Assembly: GCA_020635115.1 (NCBI GenBank)
Contig: JACKAK010000001.1
Span: 1-64,000 of the forward strand
Source: Halobacteriovoraceae bacterium
GTDB taxonomy: Bacteria; Bdellovibrionota; Bacteriovoracia; Bacteriovoracales; Bacteriovoracaceae
DNA: 64,000 nucleotides
Direction of reading: 5' to 3'
Shown: positions 8,670 to 17,573 of the stretch, piece by piece
How positions within the stretch are numbered: the first letter of the stretch is position 1
Layout: every line of letters begins with the position of its first letter
Notes under the pieces: generated by a model
Seen by the model: the letters and a program-made list of their open reading frames with translations, nothing else
What the model was told of the DNA's origin: nothing
The model's database searches: none
Position numbers and translations under genes: made by a program

Positions 8670-9290
8670 ATGAAAGGATCTTTTTTACCATTAGTTGCTT
8701 TATCTCTTTTAGCTGTTGCTTGTAACGATAAGAATACTTCAAGACCAGCTCCGACTTCATCAGTTTCTACTCCTCTGCCTTTTTTCGAAAAAGATGTTGC
8801 TCAAGAAGACTTTTCTCAAGAGGAAGTTTCTCTCATTGATGAAGAAACTCAACCACTTGTTCATGAAGAAATGATTAAATTTGAAGAAGCAAAAACATTT
8901 TCACAAGAAGTATGTGAGATTCAAAAACCAATTCTCGACAAAATTCTAGAAGAAACAGGAGCTGATGGATGTGAGTCAATTGCAAAGTCTGATCTTGAAG
9001 AGATTGATGAATTGGATTTAAGCTATAGTGATATTCAAAACGTCACTGAATCAGATCTTAAATATCTTCCAAATTTAAGAAGTGTAGAGCTTTATGGAAA
9101 CCCTATTTATGATCTTAGAATTTTTGAGGCCAGAAATATTGAAGTTGATACAATTGATAATGGTGAAATGTTTTGGGAAAGTTTAGATGCTTCACCAGTC
9201 ATCCAAGGTATTAAAAGTGCCTACAATTACTTCACTTCAGATGAACCAGAAATTGATGATTCAAAAAGTGATGTTGTACAACAAGATTAA
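8670..9290 (+). CDS. Lipoprotein with leucine-rich-repeat-like segment
   Basis: A 206-residue protein with lipobox LLAVAC, so it should be lipid-anchored on an envelope membrane. An acidic linker is followed near residues 100-160 by an internalin-like repeat pair (LDLSYSDIQNVTESDLKYL and LRSVELYGNPIYDLRIF). AAGGAGG precedes the ATG at 8670, whereas the longer frame from 8631 has no such site. LRR lipoproteins usually bind proteins, but the partner is unknown. Confidence 0.75.
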   Translation: MKGSFLPLVALSLLAVACNDKNTSRPAPTSSVSTPLPFFEKDVAQEDFSQEEVSLIDEETQPLVHEEMIKFEEAKTFSQEVCEIQKPILDKILEETGADGCESIAKSDLEEIDELDLSYSDIQNVTESDLKYLPNLRSVELYGNPIYDLRIFEARNIEVDTIDNGEMFWESLDASPVIQGIKSAYNYFTSDEPEIDDSKSDVVQQD

Positions 9291-9303
9291 TTTTAACTCG
9301 CAA

Positions 9304-9333
9304 AAGGGTCAGGTCTCTGGCCCTTCAATTTTT
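9304..9333 (+). terminator. Hairpin terminator after the LRR lipoprotein
   Basis: AAGGGTCAG (9304-9312) pairs with CTGGCCCTT (9317-9325) over a GTCT loop, then CAATTTTT. The stem overlaps the stop of the convergent AraC-type gene, so it may act in both directions. Confidence 0.65.
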
Positions 9334-10119
9334 AATACTATCTTCTTTTTCTCTATATCCCTTTGGAGATGTTTTAAACAAAACGCGAAAACTTTTAGAG
9401 AAGTTTTCATAATTATTCATTCCTAGATCTTTTGACACTTTATTTATTTTTTCATCACTATGAGTAATCATAAGTGCTGCTTGAAAGTATTTTAAATTTT
9501 TAAGATAGATTAAAGGTGTAACCTCATACATTCTCTTGAATACTCTTGTCATCACATCTGGTGAATAATTTAAGGCCAATGCTATTTCACTTATTGATAA
9601 GTCTTTTGAAAAATGTGAGTCGATATAGTGTTTTATTCTAATCGCAGAGCCCAGGCGTTCTTTTTCAAATCCTATATTGCACCAGTTTTTTTGATTTTGA
9701 GTGATTTCATCAATGATTGTTTCTTCATTAAGATGAAGTTTCCTTTCACAAGGAAACATGATGGGTACATCTGTTTTAATACAACCCATATTTGAAATTC
9801 CCTGATATGAGAACCATTCAAATTCATCAACATAAAAGTTCCATTTTAATATTGAAAAAGTGGGAACATAAATGGACATGTTCCCATAAATTCTTTTTTC
9901 TCCCTCTGGTGTTGAGAGTGAAACTTCACCGTTGAAATTTTTTTGAAAATAAAGCCAAAAATCTGGAAAACAATCAATAACACATGTACCTATTTCAGCT
10001 TTCTGTTCCCTGAAAAAAACACCTAAATCGGATCTTAAACGGTAGTAATGTTCTTTAAGCCAACATGAGCGTCGTATTGTTTTATTATAATTTTTAAAGT
10101 TATTTTCAAACACTTCCAT
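9325..10119 (-). CDS. AraC-family transcriptional regulator
   Basis: A 264-residue protein. The C-terminal ~100 residues carry the double helix-turn-helix of AraC/XylS (ISEIALALNYSPDVMTRVFKR, then VSKDLGMNNYENFSKSFRVLF with SPKGYR). The N-terminal ~150 residues are an unrecognised sensing domain. It is divergent from the O-methyltransferase at 10256, and a perfect inverted repeat in the shared promoter region (10192-10211) is a likely binding site. Its ligand cannot be told from sequence. Confidence 0.88.
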   Translation of the reverse strand: MEVFENNFKNYNKTIRRSCWLKEHYYRLRSDLGVFFREQKAEIGTCVIDCFPDFWLYFQKNFNGEVSLSTPEGEKRIYGNMSIYVPTFSILKWNFYVDEFEWFSYQGISNMGCIKTDVPIMFPCERKLHLNEETIIDEITQNQKNWCNIGFEKERLGSAIRIKHYIDSHFSKDLSISEIALALNYSPDVMTRVFKRMYEVTPLIYLKNLKYFQAALMITHSDEKINKVSKDLGMNNYENFSKSFRVLFKTSPKGYREKEDSIKN

Positions 10120-10191
10120 CTATCAAAGGGCCTTTGTAAATTTTGTATAACTTTTTATTAATTTCTAAAACTTGTCAATTTCCGACTTTTT

Positions 10192-10211
10192 GTATTCCGG
10201 CCAAGGAATAC
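10192..10211. promoter_or_regulatory. Inverted repeat operator in AraC/methyltransferase divergent region
   Basis: GTATTCC (10192-10198) and GGAATAC (10205-10211) are perfect inverted halves around GGCCAA. It lies 45 bases before the methyltransferase start and about 70 from the AraC start. It could bind the adjacent regulator or another dimeric protein. Confidence 0.5.
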
Positions 10212-10255
10212 GACTTCATGCAATGCTACAATAATGAATAAAAAAGGAGTACAAA

Positions 10256-11295
10256 ATGGAGTCTATGAATAGTGATGATTTTAAGCATTTGACACTTATA
10301 GCAGGAGGCCATACAGCATTTCAACTAATGTGGTCAGGAATTGAACTTGGTCTTTTTGACCTATTAAACAAAGAAGGCCCTAAAAGTTTAGAGGAAGTTG
10401 CTGCTAAGTTAGGCCTTGATTTACGGCCTACAAGGATATTACTTACGGGTCTTGCGTCCTTAGATCTGCTTGATAAAGAAAATGGCCAGTATTCAAACTC
10501 AAGAATTTCTAAGAACTGGCTAATCGCAGGACACCCCGGAAATATCGCTGATATTATGGGTTGGCAGAGATACATTGTTTATGAAGGACAGATAGATTTC
10601 ACTAGAGCTCTTAAAGAAAACAAAAATATTGGTATAGATTTTTTTCCAGGAAATGGAGATACATTATATCAAAGATTACAGAGTGATCCTTTTAAACAGA
10701 AAGTTTTCCAAGATTCAATGAGCGCCCTTTCAAAGATAGCAAATTCAGAAATGGTGAGGTCGCTAGATCTTAGTCAAGTTAAACATATAGTAGATGCTGG
10801 AGGTGGAAATGGAACGAATGCAATAGCTCTAGCAACAAAAAATCCACATCTAAAAGTTACAGTGTTAGATTCTGAACCAGTGTGTAAGTTAGCTCAAGAA
10901 AATATCCTCAAAAATAATCTTCAAGAGAGAGTTTTCACAAAAGTAGGAAACTTTTTTAATGCAGATTTTCCAGATGAAATTGATGCTGTCATTTATTGTC
11001 ATATTATGACGATATGGTCTTTGGATGAGATCGTTCAATTATTAAAAAATACTTACAATGCTCTACCAAAAGGAGGACAAGTCATAATTTTTAATATGAT
11101 GGGAAATGATGAAGACACAGGTCCACTTTCAACAGCACTTGGCTCACCTTATTTTCTATCAATTGCTACTGGCAAAGGAATGCTTTATTCATGGTCTGAC
11201 TATATAAACGCTATGGAAAAAGCGGTTTTACACTTTCCAAGCAGATAAATAACCTTCCTCTAGATCATGGAATCATTTGTGGAGTAAAAAAATAA
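10256..11295 (+). pseudogene. SAM-dependent O-methyltransferase, frameshifted near the C-terminus
   Basis: Residues 1-90 form the dimerisation/winged-helix domain and ~170-320 the methyltransferase fold (SAM motif VDAGGGNGTNAIALA) of plant-type/CrtF-like small-molecule O-methyltransferases. The current frame stops at 11248 after ...NAMEKAVLHFPSR. One phase over, the sequence continues from the same point as ...KSGFTLSKQINNLPLDHGI and ends at the TAA at 11293-11295, the expected family C-terminus. One extra A in the AAAAA run near 11217-11221 would restore it. AAGGAG precedes the ATG. Confidence 0.82.
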
Positions 11296-11304
11296 CTAAA
11301 CCAA

Positions 11305-11340
11305 ATCTCCATCTAGAGCACAAAGTCTTTGGATGGAGAT
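11305..11340. terminator. Hairpin between methyltransferase and small minus-strand ORF
   Basis: ATCTCCATC (11305-11313) pairs perfectly with GATGGAGAT (11332-11340) over an 18-base loop. The T-rich tracts on both sides are weak. It lies between convergent genes and could terminate either. Confidence 0.4.
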
Positions 11341-11374
11341 CAAATTTAATTAGATATTAACTTTTGTAAATGAG

Positions 11375-11446
11375 CTAGAAACTATAAACTTGATTTACAA
11401 CGACGATTAAAAATAGGGCAACTACAATTTGAGCAAACAAACGCAT
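11375..11446 (-). CDS. Tiny single-membrane-span peptide (23 aa)
   Basis: ATG at 11446, preceded by AGAGGA at a good spacing, opens a 23-codon frame ending in TAG. The product MRLFAQIVVALFLIVVVNQV plus YSF is almost one continuous hydrophobic helix with one Arg at the start. It resembles the small inner-membrane peptides that bind larger membrane complexes, but I recognise no family. The 385-base gap holds no other gene. Translation is unproven. Confidence 0.4.
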   Translation of the reverse strand: MRLFAQIVVALFLIVVVNQVYSF

Positions 11447-11525
11447 AAATTCCTCTAAAAAAAATAGGTCCAAGCAACATAAGATTAATAGATAAATTCG
11501 TCAAGTTGCACTCGGTGATGACAGA

Positions 11526-11552
11526 CCATAAATAAAAGTCTTTTATTTATGG
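11526..11552. repeat. Perfect 12-bp inverted repeat upstream of nusB
   Basis: CCATAAATAAAA (11526-11537) and TTTTATTTATGG (11541-11552) are perfect complements over a three-base GTC loop. It lies 82 bases before the nusB start, with no T-run after it, so an operator or RNA hairpin is as likely as a terminator. Confidence 0.55.
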
Positions 11553-11633
11553 GATTAGATAGTGCGAAACAACAATTCTCTTGCCATTCAAGTGAGTTAC
11601 CGGATAAAGATGTTCTTGTAAATCAGAGGTTAT

Positions 11634-12131
11634 ATGCATATTCATCCGAAATCACTTTCAAGGTATTTTGCCTTCCAGTTTCTTTATCGCTTTTTTTTAG
11701 ATAATTTTTCATCTAGTCTTCATGAAATACTGCAGTCCGATAAAAACACTAAAGAAGAAGATCTCCATCAATTAATAAATGAATTTGCTGAGGGTTTGTC
11801 CATTCATGACGATGAACAGATATATTCTGATTTTTCATTAAAAGTTCGCTCAATTTCAGAAATTTTAATTTTTGGAGTTATCAATCAATATCAAAAGTTG
11901 GTTGATACACTGAAACTTGTCTTAATTAAAAGAAATATAGAAAAAGTTGAAAAAATAGAACTCACACTTTTATTGCTTGGGACATATGAACTAAAAAATA
12001 CTCAGGACACTGATAAAAAAATAATTATTAACGAATATATAGAACTTGCAAAAAAATTTGGGCCAGTTAATTCTCCTTCGTTCATTAATGGTGTATTAGA
12101 TAAAGTTGCCAAGACGCACACTAATCTTTAA
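11634..12131 (+). CDS. nusB: Transcription antitermination factor NusB
   Basis: A 165-residue all-helical protein of the NusB family, which pairs with NusE (S10) at boxA RNA to keep RNA polymerase elongating over rRNA operons. The N-terminal SRYFAFQFLYRFF and C-terminal IIINEYIELAKKFG...FINGVLDK motifs are diagnostic. Slightly longer than the ~140-residue norm because of an acidic segment near residues 35-60. A small unknown gene follows nine bases later. Confidence 0.9.
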   Translation: MHIHPKSLSRYFAFQFLYRFFLDNFSSSLHEILQSDKNTKEEDLHQLINEFAEGLSIHDDEQIYSDFSLKVRSISEILIFGVINQYQKLVDTLKLVLIKRNIEKVEKIELTLLLLGTYELKNTQDTDKKIIINEYIELAKKFGPVNSPSFINGVLDKVAKTHTNL

Positions 12132-12140
12132 AATCTCTCT

Positions 12141-12530
12141 ATGAAAGGAATAGATCTTTTAAAAGTCATAGGCCCTGAGGCCATTGGGTTAATTTGGATT
12201 ACTCAAGATTATCTAATAAATGTTCCAGAAGGACTTCTGCAGATAGATTATCTTCTCGATGGACAACTTATAGATTACTTAAATAACAAAGATAAAGTTA
12301 ACAGGGATTACAAAAAAAACTTATTCATTGGTGAGCAGTTTGGAAATCCTTTTTTCCTTGGTCATGTGAGAGAAGAAAATAATAGTGTTGCAAGCGATGT
12401 TTTTGAAATACTTGACGTAACAAAATCATTTCATTTAAAAGACAAAATAATCTTCACATATGGACTAGAAAAAGACATTTTAAATAGATGTAATCAAAAA
12501 TACTCAGACTATACTTTCAAATCTATCTAA
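12141..12530 (+). CDS. Hypothetical protein downstream of nusB
   Basis: A 129-residue soluble protein with no signal peptide, membrane span or familiar motif. The start lies nine bases after the nusB stop, so it is probably co-transcribed. The sequence (DLLKVIGPEAIGLIWITQDY) is mixed alpha/beta. I do not recognise it. Confidence 0.6.
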   Translation: MKGIDLLKVIGPEAIGLIWITQDYLINVPEGLLQIDYLLDGQLIDYLNNKDKVNRDYKKNLFIGEQFGNPFFLGHVREENNSVASDVFEILDVTKSFHLKDKIIFTYGLEKDILNRCNQKYSDYTFKSI

Positions 12531-12532
12531 GT

Positions 12533-12826
12533 TTACTCAAACTCGATTTCAAGATTATTTAAGTATTCCTCAAACTTCGAAATATAATTAATCAAATCTT
12601 CACTTTTTTTGTTTTTTGCAGATAATTCGATCGCCTTCCCTAAAAGTCCAAGGTCTGAAAAACCATAACTCCCAGAAGCTCCTTTTATACGATGGCCAGC
12701 TAGTCTGATATTTTCAAAATCCATCTTTTCTCTAAGTTTTAAAAGCTCGTCGAGGTCTTCTTTTCTCTTTTGTAAAAATAAGTCCATGAGTGGTTCAAGA
12801 TCTCTATCAATTTTAACAAGAGGCAT
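12533..12826 (-). CDS. HPt phosphotransfer protein
   Basis: A 97-residue stand-alone histidine phosphotransfer domain. The phospho-acceptor is His45 in AGHRIKGASGSYGF, followed by the conserved LGLLGKAIE helix. Such proteins pass phosphate between hybrid kinases and response regulators; the two hybrid kinases at 26.5-31.0 kb are possible donors, but nothing links them directly. The gene starts one base after the E1 dehydrogenase stop, an unexpected operon partner. Confidence 0.88.
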   Translation of the reverse strand: MPLVKIDRDLEPLMDLFLQKRKEDLDELLKLREKMDFENIRLAGHRIKGASGSYGFSDLGLLGKAIELSAKNKKSEDLINYISKFEEYLNNLEIEFE

Positions 12827-12827
12827 A

Positions 12828-14891
12828 TTAATACTCCATTAGTGAAATCATTGCACTTTCAACTTTCTTTGTATTGGGAAGGACAGCTCTTTCTAAAATT
12901 CTATTAAAGCCAACGGGTGTATACTCAGCACCAATTCTTCTTATCGGAGCATCTAAAAATTCAAACGCTTTTTCTGTTATCATCGCTGAAATCTCCCCTC
13001 CAAAACCTGCAAATACTTTATCTTCATGTACAATTAGGCATCGATTTGTTTTCCTAATAGAATTTAAAATTGCTTTTTCATCCAATGGATTTAAAGATCT
13101 TAGGTCAATAACTTCAATTTCTGCACCTGTGCTCTTATGAATATTTTCCGCAGCTTCAAGACAGTGGTGAACTGTGTTTCCATATGTTAACACAGTAAGA
13201 TCTGTTCCAAGTCTTCTTATTTTTGCAACTCCAAAAGGAACTTCAAAATCTTCAGGACAAGAAGTTGCGGCCCACTTCGCGTTATAAAGAGATTTAGGTT
13301 CTAAAAACAATGTTATTCCCTTTGAGCGTATGGCCGTTCTTAACAATCCTGCTGCATCATCAGCAAAAGAAGGAACAACAACTCTTAAACCTGGAAAAGT
13401 CGTCAGAGTGGCCTCAATATTTTGAGAATGATAAAGACCTCCACCTATATAACCACCAGAAGCTAGTCGAATAGTAATATTTGGACAAAATGCCCCGTTA
13501 GATCTCCAATAATCATGAGATGAATCTACAAGTTGTTCCATCGCTGGCCAAAAATAATCGGCAAACTCAGCTCCTTCAACAACAATACGGATCTTTTCAT
13601 CAAATCGACTAAAACCATTTGCAGTACCAACAATAAAATCCTCAGCGATAGGAGCATTAAAAACTCTATTTATACCAAATTCTTTTTGCATCCCCTTTGA
13701 GACATTAAAAATTCCGCCCTTATCTTTATTGGCCATATCCTGTCCCCAAATAAAAGTATCAGGATTATGTCTAAACTCTGCTTTCAAAGTATTGTTTAAG
13801 GCCTCAATCATTGTAATGGGTTCAGAAGAGTCGTTGTGTTCTCCTGTTGGATATTTTTTCGAATGATAAGAATCTGGTACTACAAAATCGTAAATTGACT
13901 CAGGCGTTGGATTTGGAGCTTTCATCGCCATTTTATGAGCTTGGACTACTTTTTCTCTGGCCTGTGAATCTATTTCACCAAGTTCTTCAGGTGAAACTAA
14001 TTTAGAGTCTAATAGTAATTTTTTAAATCGATCCAATGGATCCTGTGCTTTTGCGGCCTTTAGTTCTTCTGGAGAACGATAAAGTTCATGTCTATCAGAG
14101 TTAGAGTGTTGGTGAATTCTTACACATTCTGCATAAACCATGACAGGTTCTTGATTCTCAATTGCATGTTTTCGAGCTTCATACATAGCGCTCATAGAAT
14201 CAAATACATCTTTTCCATCACATCTAATTATTCGAAAATTTTTAAGTCCTCTATAATTATCACATGCAAATTCGTTTGCTGTTTGATCTTTTTTGGGAAC
14301 AGAAATTCCATAGCCATTATCTTGAACAACAAATATGACAGGAAGTTTTTCATTTGTTGCTCCGTTGATAGCTTCATAACAATACCCTTCAGAAAGGGAT
14401 GACTCACCTTGCGAAGAAATCGCAACCCCTTTGTGTCCATATCGTTTCATTGCGCGTCCAACCCCAACAGCGTGTAAAGTATGATTTCCGGTACAACTAG
14501 AAACGTTATGTATATTAATTTCAGGAAGCGCAAAGTGGTTGGACATATGCCGTCCCCCACTGGCCTTATCAGTTGCTTTTGAAATACCATTGAGGATAAT
14601 TTCTTCTGGAGATATTCCTGCAGCTAATGCTGCCAACATATCTCGATAATAAGGGAAAAAGTGATCTTCACCTTTCACAAAATTAAGACCAAGTGCCAAT
14701 TGAATTGCATCATGTCCTGCATAGGGAGCGTGATAGGACCAACCAATTGCTTGTTTTAGATAGTTTGGCGCTCTCTCGTCGAGCATGCGTCCAAGAGACA
14801 TGAGGGAGTACCAATTGAGAAGAGTTTCTTTATCTGTATTTTGAATGGTGAAGTGTTTAGGAAACTTTAATGTTTCGTCTTTGTTCATCAT
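12828..14891 (-). CDS. 2-oxoacid dehydrogenase E1, fused alpha and beta subunits
   Basis: A 687-residue thiamine-diphosphate enzyme. Residues ~1-340 are E1-alpha (substrate/TPP region AYAGHDAIQLALG, and SSQGESSLSEG...DNGYGISVP). Residues ~350-687 are E1-beta (EALNNTLKAEF, VVEGAEFADYFWPAMEQ, and the FAGFGGEISAMI end). The family decarboxylates 2-oxoacids, often branched-chain, and acylates an E2 lipoyl protein. No E2 or E3 is nearby, so substrate choice (2-oxoisovalerate or pyruvate) is not settled. The fusion is a known arrangement in some phyla. Confidence 0.9.
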   Translation of the reverse strand: MMNKDETLKFPKHFTIQNTDKETLLNWYSLMSLGRMLDERAPNYLKQAIGWSYHAPYAGHDAIQLALGLNFVKGEDHFFPYYRDMLAALAAGISPEEIILNGISKATDKASGGRHMSNHFALPEINIHNVSSCTGNHTLHAVGVGRAMKRYGHKGVAISSQGESSLSEGYCYEAINGATNEKLPVIFVVQDNGYGISVPKKDQTANEFACDNYRGLKNFRIIRCDGKDVFDSMSAMYEARKHAIENQEPVMVYAECVRIHQHSNSDRHELYRSPEELKAAKAQDPLDRFKKLLLDSKLVSPEELGEIDSQAREKVVQAHKMAMKAPNPTPESIYDFVVPDSYHSKKYPTGEHNDSSEPITMIEALNNTLKAEFRHNPDTFIWGQDMANKDKGGIFNVSKGMQKEFGINRVFNAPIAEDFIVGTANGFSRFDEKIRIVVEGAEFADYFWPAMEQLVDSSHDYWRSNGAFCPNITIRLASGGYIGGGLYHSQNIEATLTTFPGLRVVVPSFADDAAGLLRTAIRSKGITLFLEPKSLYNAKWAATSCPEDFEVPFGVAKIRRLGTDLTVLTYGNTVHHCLEAAENIHKSTGAEIEVIDLRSLNPLDEKAILNSIRKTNRCLIVHEDKVFAGFGGEISAMITEKAFEFLDAPIRRIGAEYTPVGFNRILERAVLPNTKKVESAMISLMEY

Positions 14892-15033
14892 TTTTAGGCC
14901 CTTAAGTAAATATATTAAATTGATAGAACAATCAGTATATCCTTTCTATTACGTAAGAAAAAGGGCCGACAAAGGCGAAGGTTCGCACTTCAATGATCTT
15001 ATGAGCGTTAACTAAGCAAAGATTAAGTTAAAG

Positions 15034-15834
15034 CTATGGAATTCCTACAATATAAGTTACCCAAGATTCACAATTTTCTTCATTGTCGGAGACATAGAAC
15101 TCTCCATCTCCAGACCCATCTTCATCATCGCCTTCCCAATAAGCAACTGTATCTGAAAAACCTGCATCAATCATTATGTCTCGAATTTCTTGCAGTCCCC
15201 AAAATCTCCAATCATAGGTAAAGACATCATGATACATGACTCCATCTTTTTTAAAATGTATTTTATAGAGGCATTCACTTGTAATGGGGTTGTATTTGTC
15301 ACAGTCCCAGTAATAGGAAAAACCTTCATGTTCGGTTTCCTCTAGTAACTCCTGTCGACACTCTGTTCCTCCAAAGAGGTCTACAAAAAAGAGACCTTCT
15401 TCGCTTAGTCCTTCTCTAACCATTTTGAAGTAGTCTAATAATTCGTTTCTTTTTTTGAAAATAAAGTATGAAAAGTTAAAAGCGACAATGATATCACTTT
15501 TAAAGTCATGAGAATCGAGCACGTTGGCCTCAATATATTTCATTCTCGTTTGATCTTCTTTGGATAATTGTTGGAAATGGGTTTGTCTTCCATAGCTAAT
15601 AGGTTCAGGATCTAAGTCAACGGCAAAGGCCTTATGTTCACTACTTTGAGCTGTCCATTCGCATGCAAGTTTTCCGGTTCCACCAAAATCTTCTCTTAGA
15701 ATATGGGCCTCTCTACCACGAATTCTCATAAACTCTTTATTAATAAACTCAATATCAGCAGTTGTTGATTGAACAGATGATTCATAAAGTGCGTGTTTTT
15801 GCTCAACAGAGAGCTGATTGCTGCGTTTTGTCAT
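15034..15834 (-). CDS. Class I SAM-dependent methyltransferase
   Basis: A 266-residue cytoplasmic protein with a Rossmann methyltransferase core: motif I REDFGGTGKLACEW near residue 50, acidic motif II AFAVDLDPEPISYG, and VAFNFSYF for motif IV. The C-terminal region is very acidic (EGDDEDGSGDGEF). The substrate is unknown. The gene stands alone on the minus strand with 194-bp and 142-bp gaps on either side. Confidence 0.82.
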   Translation of the reverse strand: MTKRSNQLSVEQKHALYESSVQSTTADIEFINKEFMRIRGREAHILREDFGGTGKLACEWTAQSSEHKAFAVDLDPEPISYGRQTHFQQLSKEDQTRMKYIEANVLDSHDFKSDIIVAFNFSYFIFKKRNELLDYFKMVREGLSEEGLFFVDLFGGTECRQELLEETEHEGFSYYWDCDKYNPITSECLYKIHFKKDGVMYHDVFTYDWRFWGLQEIRDIMIDAGFSDTVAYWEGDDEDGSGDGEFYVSDNEENCESWVTYIVGIP

Positions 15835-15995
15835 ATCTTCCTTCTTGTAATGATCATTTTTTAAGGAGACTAATACCTAAGAGTTAAAATGTGAAGGCAT
15901 AATGGTCAATCTCAAATTCTATTTCGGTTTAATCTGGCCAGATATTTTATGTTAATTGAGATATAAAATTAAAATCAATTTTTTTAAATTTGCGA

Positions 15996-16021
15996 GTGCC
16001 GACCTTTTTTTAAGCCGGCAC
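15996..16021 (-). terminator. Hairpin after the secreted repeat protein
   Basis: GTGCCG and CGGCAC at 15996-16001 and 16016-16021 pair across a T-rich loop, just downstream of the stop at 16029 on the minus strand. It lacks a strong trailing T-run, so this is a weak terminator call. The rest of the 194-bp gap shows nothing. Confidence 0.4.
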
Positions 16022-16028
16022 GATTTGA

Positions 16029-16487
16029 TTATCGATGTCTTCTTTCTAAATTTTTTCTTTTAAACTCATTTGAATCAACCAACTCCTTAATCGCCTGAAC
16101 TGAATTTCCAAATCTAATCATGCGAGAATAGTGATGCAATCCTTCTCTTTCAGGGTTGCGGTTAAAGAATACTCGGAATATATTCTCTACAATTGTTTGA
16201 GGTCTATATTTTCTAAGAATTTCTCTTTGAAATTCAGAACTAGAAGCTAACTCACCAGCAATCTGAGTTAGACCATTAAGTCCATATCTTCTTAATTTCG
16301 ATGTATAATGATCTAGTCCGGCCAAATCTGCCTTTCTAAAAAGTATACCATCGTAGAGTAGTTCAACTAATTCCTCGGCCTTATACCGATTTAAATAACG
16401 ATCTTCTCTTGAAAAAGTATCCAAATCATAAGCTTGGGCAGAATAAAAATTAACAAAAAAAGTCAAAAACAAAACAATCCTTTTCAT
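16029..16487 (-). CDS. Secreted protein with two DUF4214-like repeats
   Basis: A 152-residue protein with a signal peptide (cleavage probably after AQA). Two tandem units of about 50 residues share the pattern ...LYDGILFRKADLAGLDHY...SSEFQ and ...FRVFFNRNPEREGLHHY...SNEF. This matches the DUF4214 / phycobilisome-linker-like repeats found in bacterial extracellular proteins. The role may be surface or matrix structure. Confidence 0.72.
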   Translation of the reverse strand: MKRIVLFLTFFVNFYSAQAYDLDTFSREDRYLNRYKAEELVELLYDGILFRKADLAGLDHYTSKLRRYGLNGLTQIAGELASSSEFQREILRKYRPQTIVENIFRVFFNRNPEREGLHHYSRMIRFGNSVQAIKELVDSNEFKRKNLERRHR

Positions 16488-16713
16488 ATTTATCTCCTAA
16501 TCCGTTAGTCTGATAACAAATTTAACAGCAATGTTTATGCCAAAACGTATAAATGTAAGTTTTTCCTGAGAATGTTAAAACTCCCCCGTTATAAATAATG
16601 TTTAGAAAAATCACAAAAAGTAAGAAATTATTTTTACCCAATTCACTTTGACTCTAAGATCATATTGGCACCAGATACAGAAGAAAATGATCCCAGTGTA
16701 TGAAAATAGTCAA

Positions 16714-17088
16714 CTAAAAATAGGACTTCACTTCTTGTATTTTGGATGAAAATGTCTGGTTGATTCTATTTTTTAGCTCAAATCTTTTATCATTTGTTAT
16801 GTAAACACTTCTGGCCAGTCTTATAAACTCCTCATCGAAATCATTTAGGGCCTCTTTACTACGAATTTCATCTTCAATATTCCACAGATTTAAGTTTATT
16901 TCACGTAAAGTTTGAATAGAACTTTCAACGTTTTTTAGTGCTAATTCTTCTATTCGAAGCCTTAATGATTCCCACTCTTTATTAATTTTTTGAAGTTTAA
17001 TTGGATCTGTTATTTTTTCTCTTTTAATATCCAATATTGAATACTTATCCAAAAGTTCACCTATTGAAATTTCACATATCGCTTTCAT
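16714..17088 (-). CDS. DUF6165-like protein
   Basis: A 124-residue helical cytoplasmic protein. The opening EISIGELLDKYSILDIKREKI and the later NLWNIEDEIR...FIRLARSVYITNDKR match my recollection of the DUF6165 family, often found near sugar or glycan genes. Function is unknown. Its start overlaps the greB stop by four bases, so the two are translationally coupled. Confidence 0.7.
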   Translation of the reverse strand: MKAICEISIGELLDKYSILDIKREKITDPIKLQKINKEWESLRLRIEELALKNVESSIQTLREINLNLWNIEDEIRSKEALNDFDEEFIRLARSVYITNDKRFELKNRINQTFSSKIQEVKSYF

Positions 17089-17573
17089 TGTATTTCCTTA
17101 TACACAATTGTTAAAATCTCGTACTCCCTTTTTCCTTGAGGAGTACTGACTTCAATTGTATCACCTTCCTCTTTGCCAAGCAGGCCTTTTCCTAAAGGGG
17201 ATTTCCAACTAATATGCCCCTTAGAAGTATTAATTTCATCAACTCCTACAATAGAAATCATCTTTTCTGTACTTTCATCGTCAATTATTTTTACTGTTGC
17301 TCCAAATTGAACAGTAGACAATGTCAGACCGATTGGGTCAATTACCTTGGCATTGTTTAGTCTCGAATTAAGAAAACGTATTCGACGGTCAATTTCTCTC
17401 AACTTTTTCTTGTTGTATTGATAGTCTGCGTTTTCTGACCTATCACCTAGGCTTGCTGCCCAAGCTACTAATCTAGTAACTTCAGGTCGTTCTACTTTTG
17501 TAAGATGATCTCTTTCATCTATTAATGACTTGTAACCATTTGGAGTTATATAATTAAATTCTTTTTTGCTCAA
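17085..17573 (-). CDS. greB: Transcription elongation factor GreB
   Basis: A 162-residue protein. The N-terminal coiled coil carries the acidic tip (RLVAWAASLGDRSENADYQY), which inserts in the RNA polymerase secondary channel and stimulates cleavage of backtracked RNA; the C-terminal FKBP-like fold ends at ILTIVYKE. The KKKLREIDRRIRFL stretch favours GreB over GreA. The middle gene of a three-gene overlapping run. Confidence 0.93.
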   Translation of the reverse strand: MSKKEFNYITPNGYKSLIDERDHLTKVERPEVTRLVAWAASLGDRSENADYQYNKKKLREIDRRIRFLNSRLNNAKVIDPIGLTLSTVQFGATVKIIDDESTEKMISIVGVDEINTSKGHISWKSPLGKGLLGKEEGDTIEVSTPQGKREYEILTIVYKEIQ

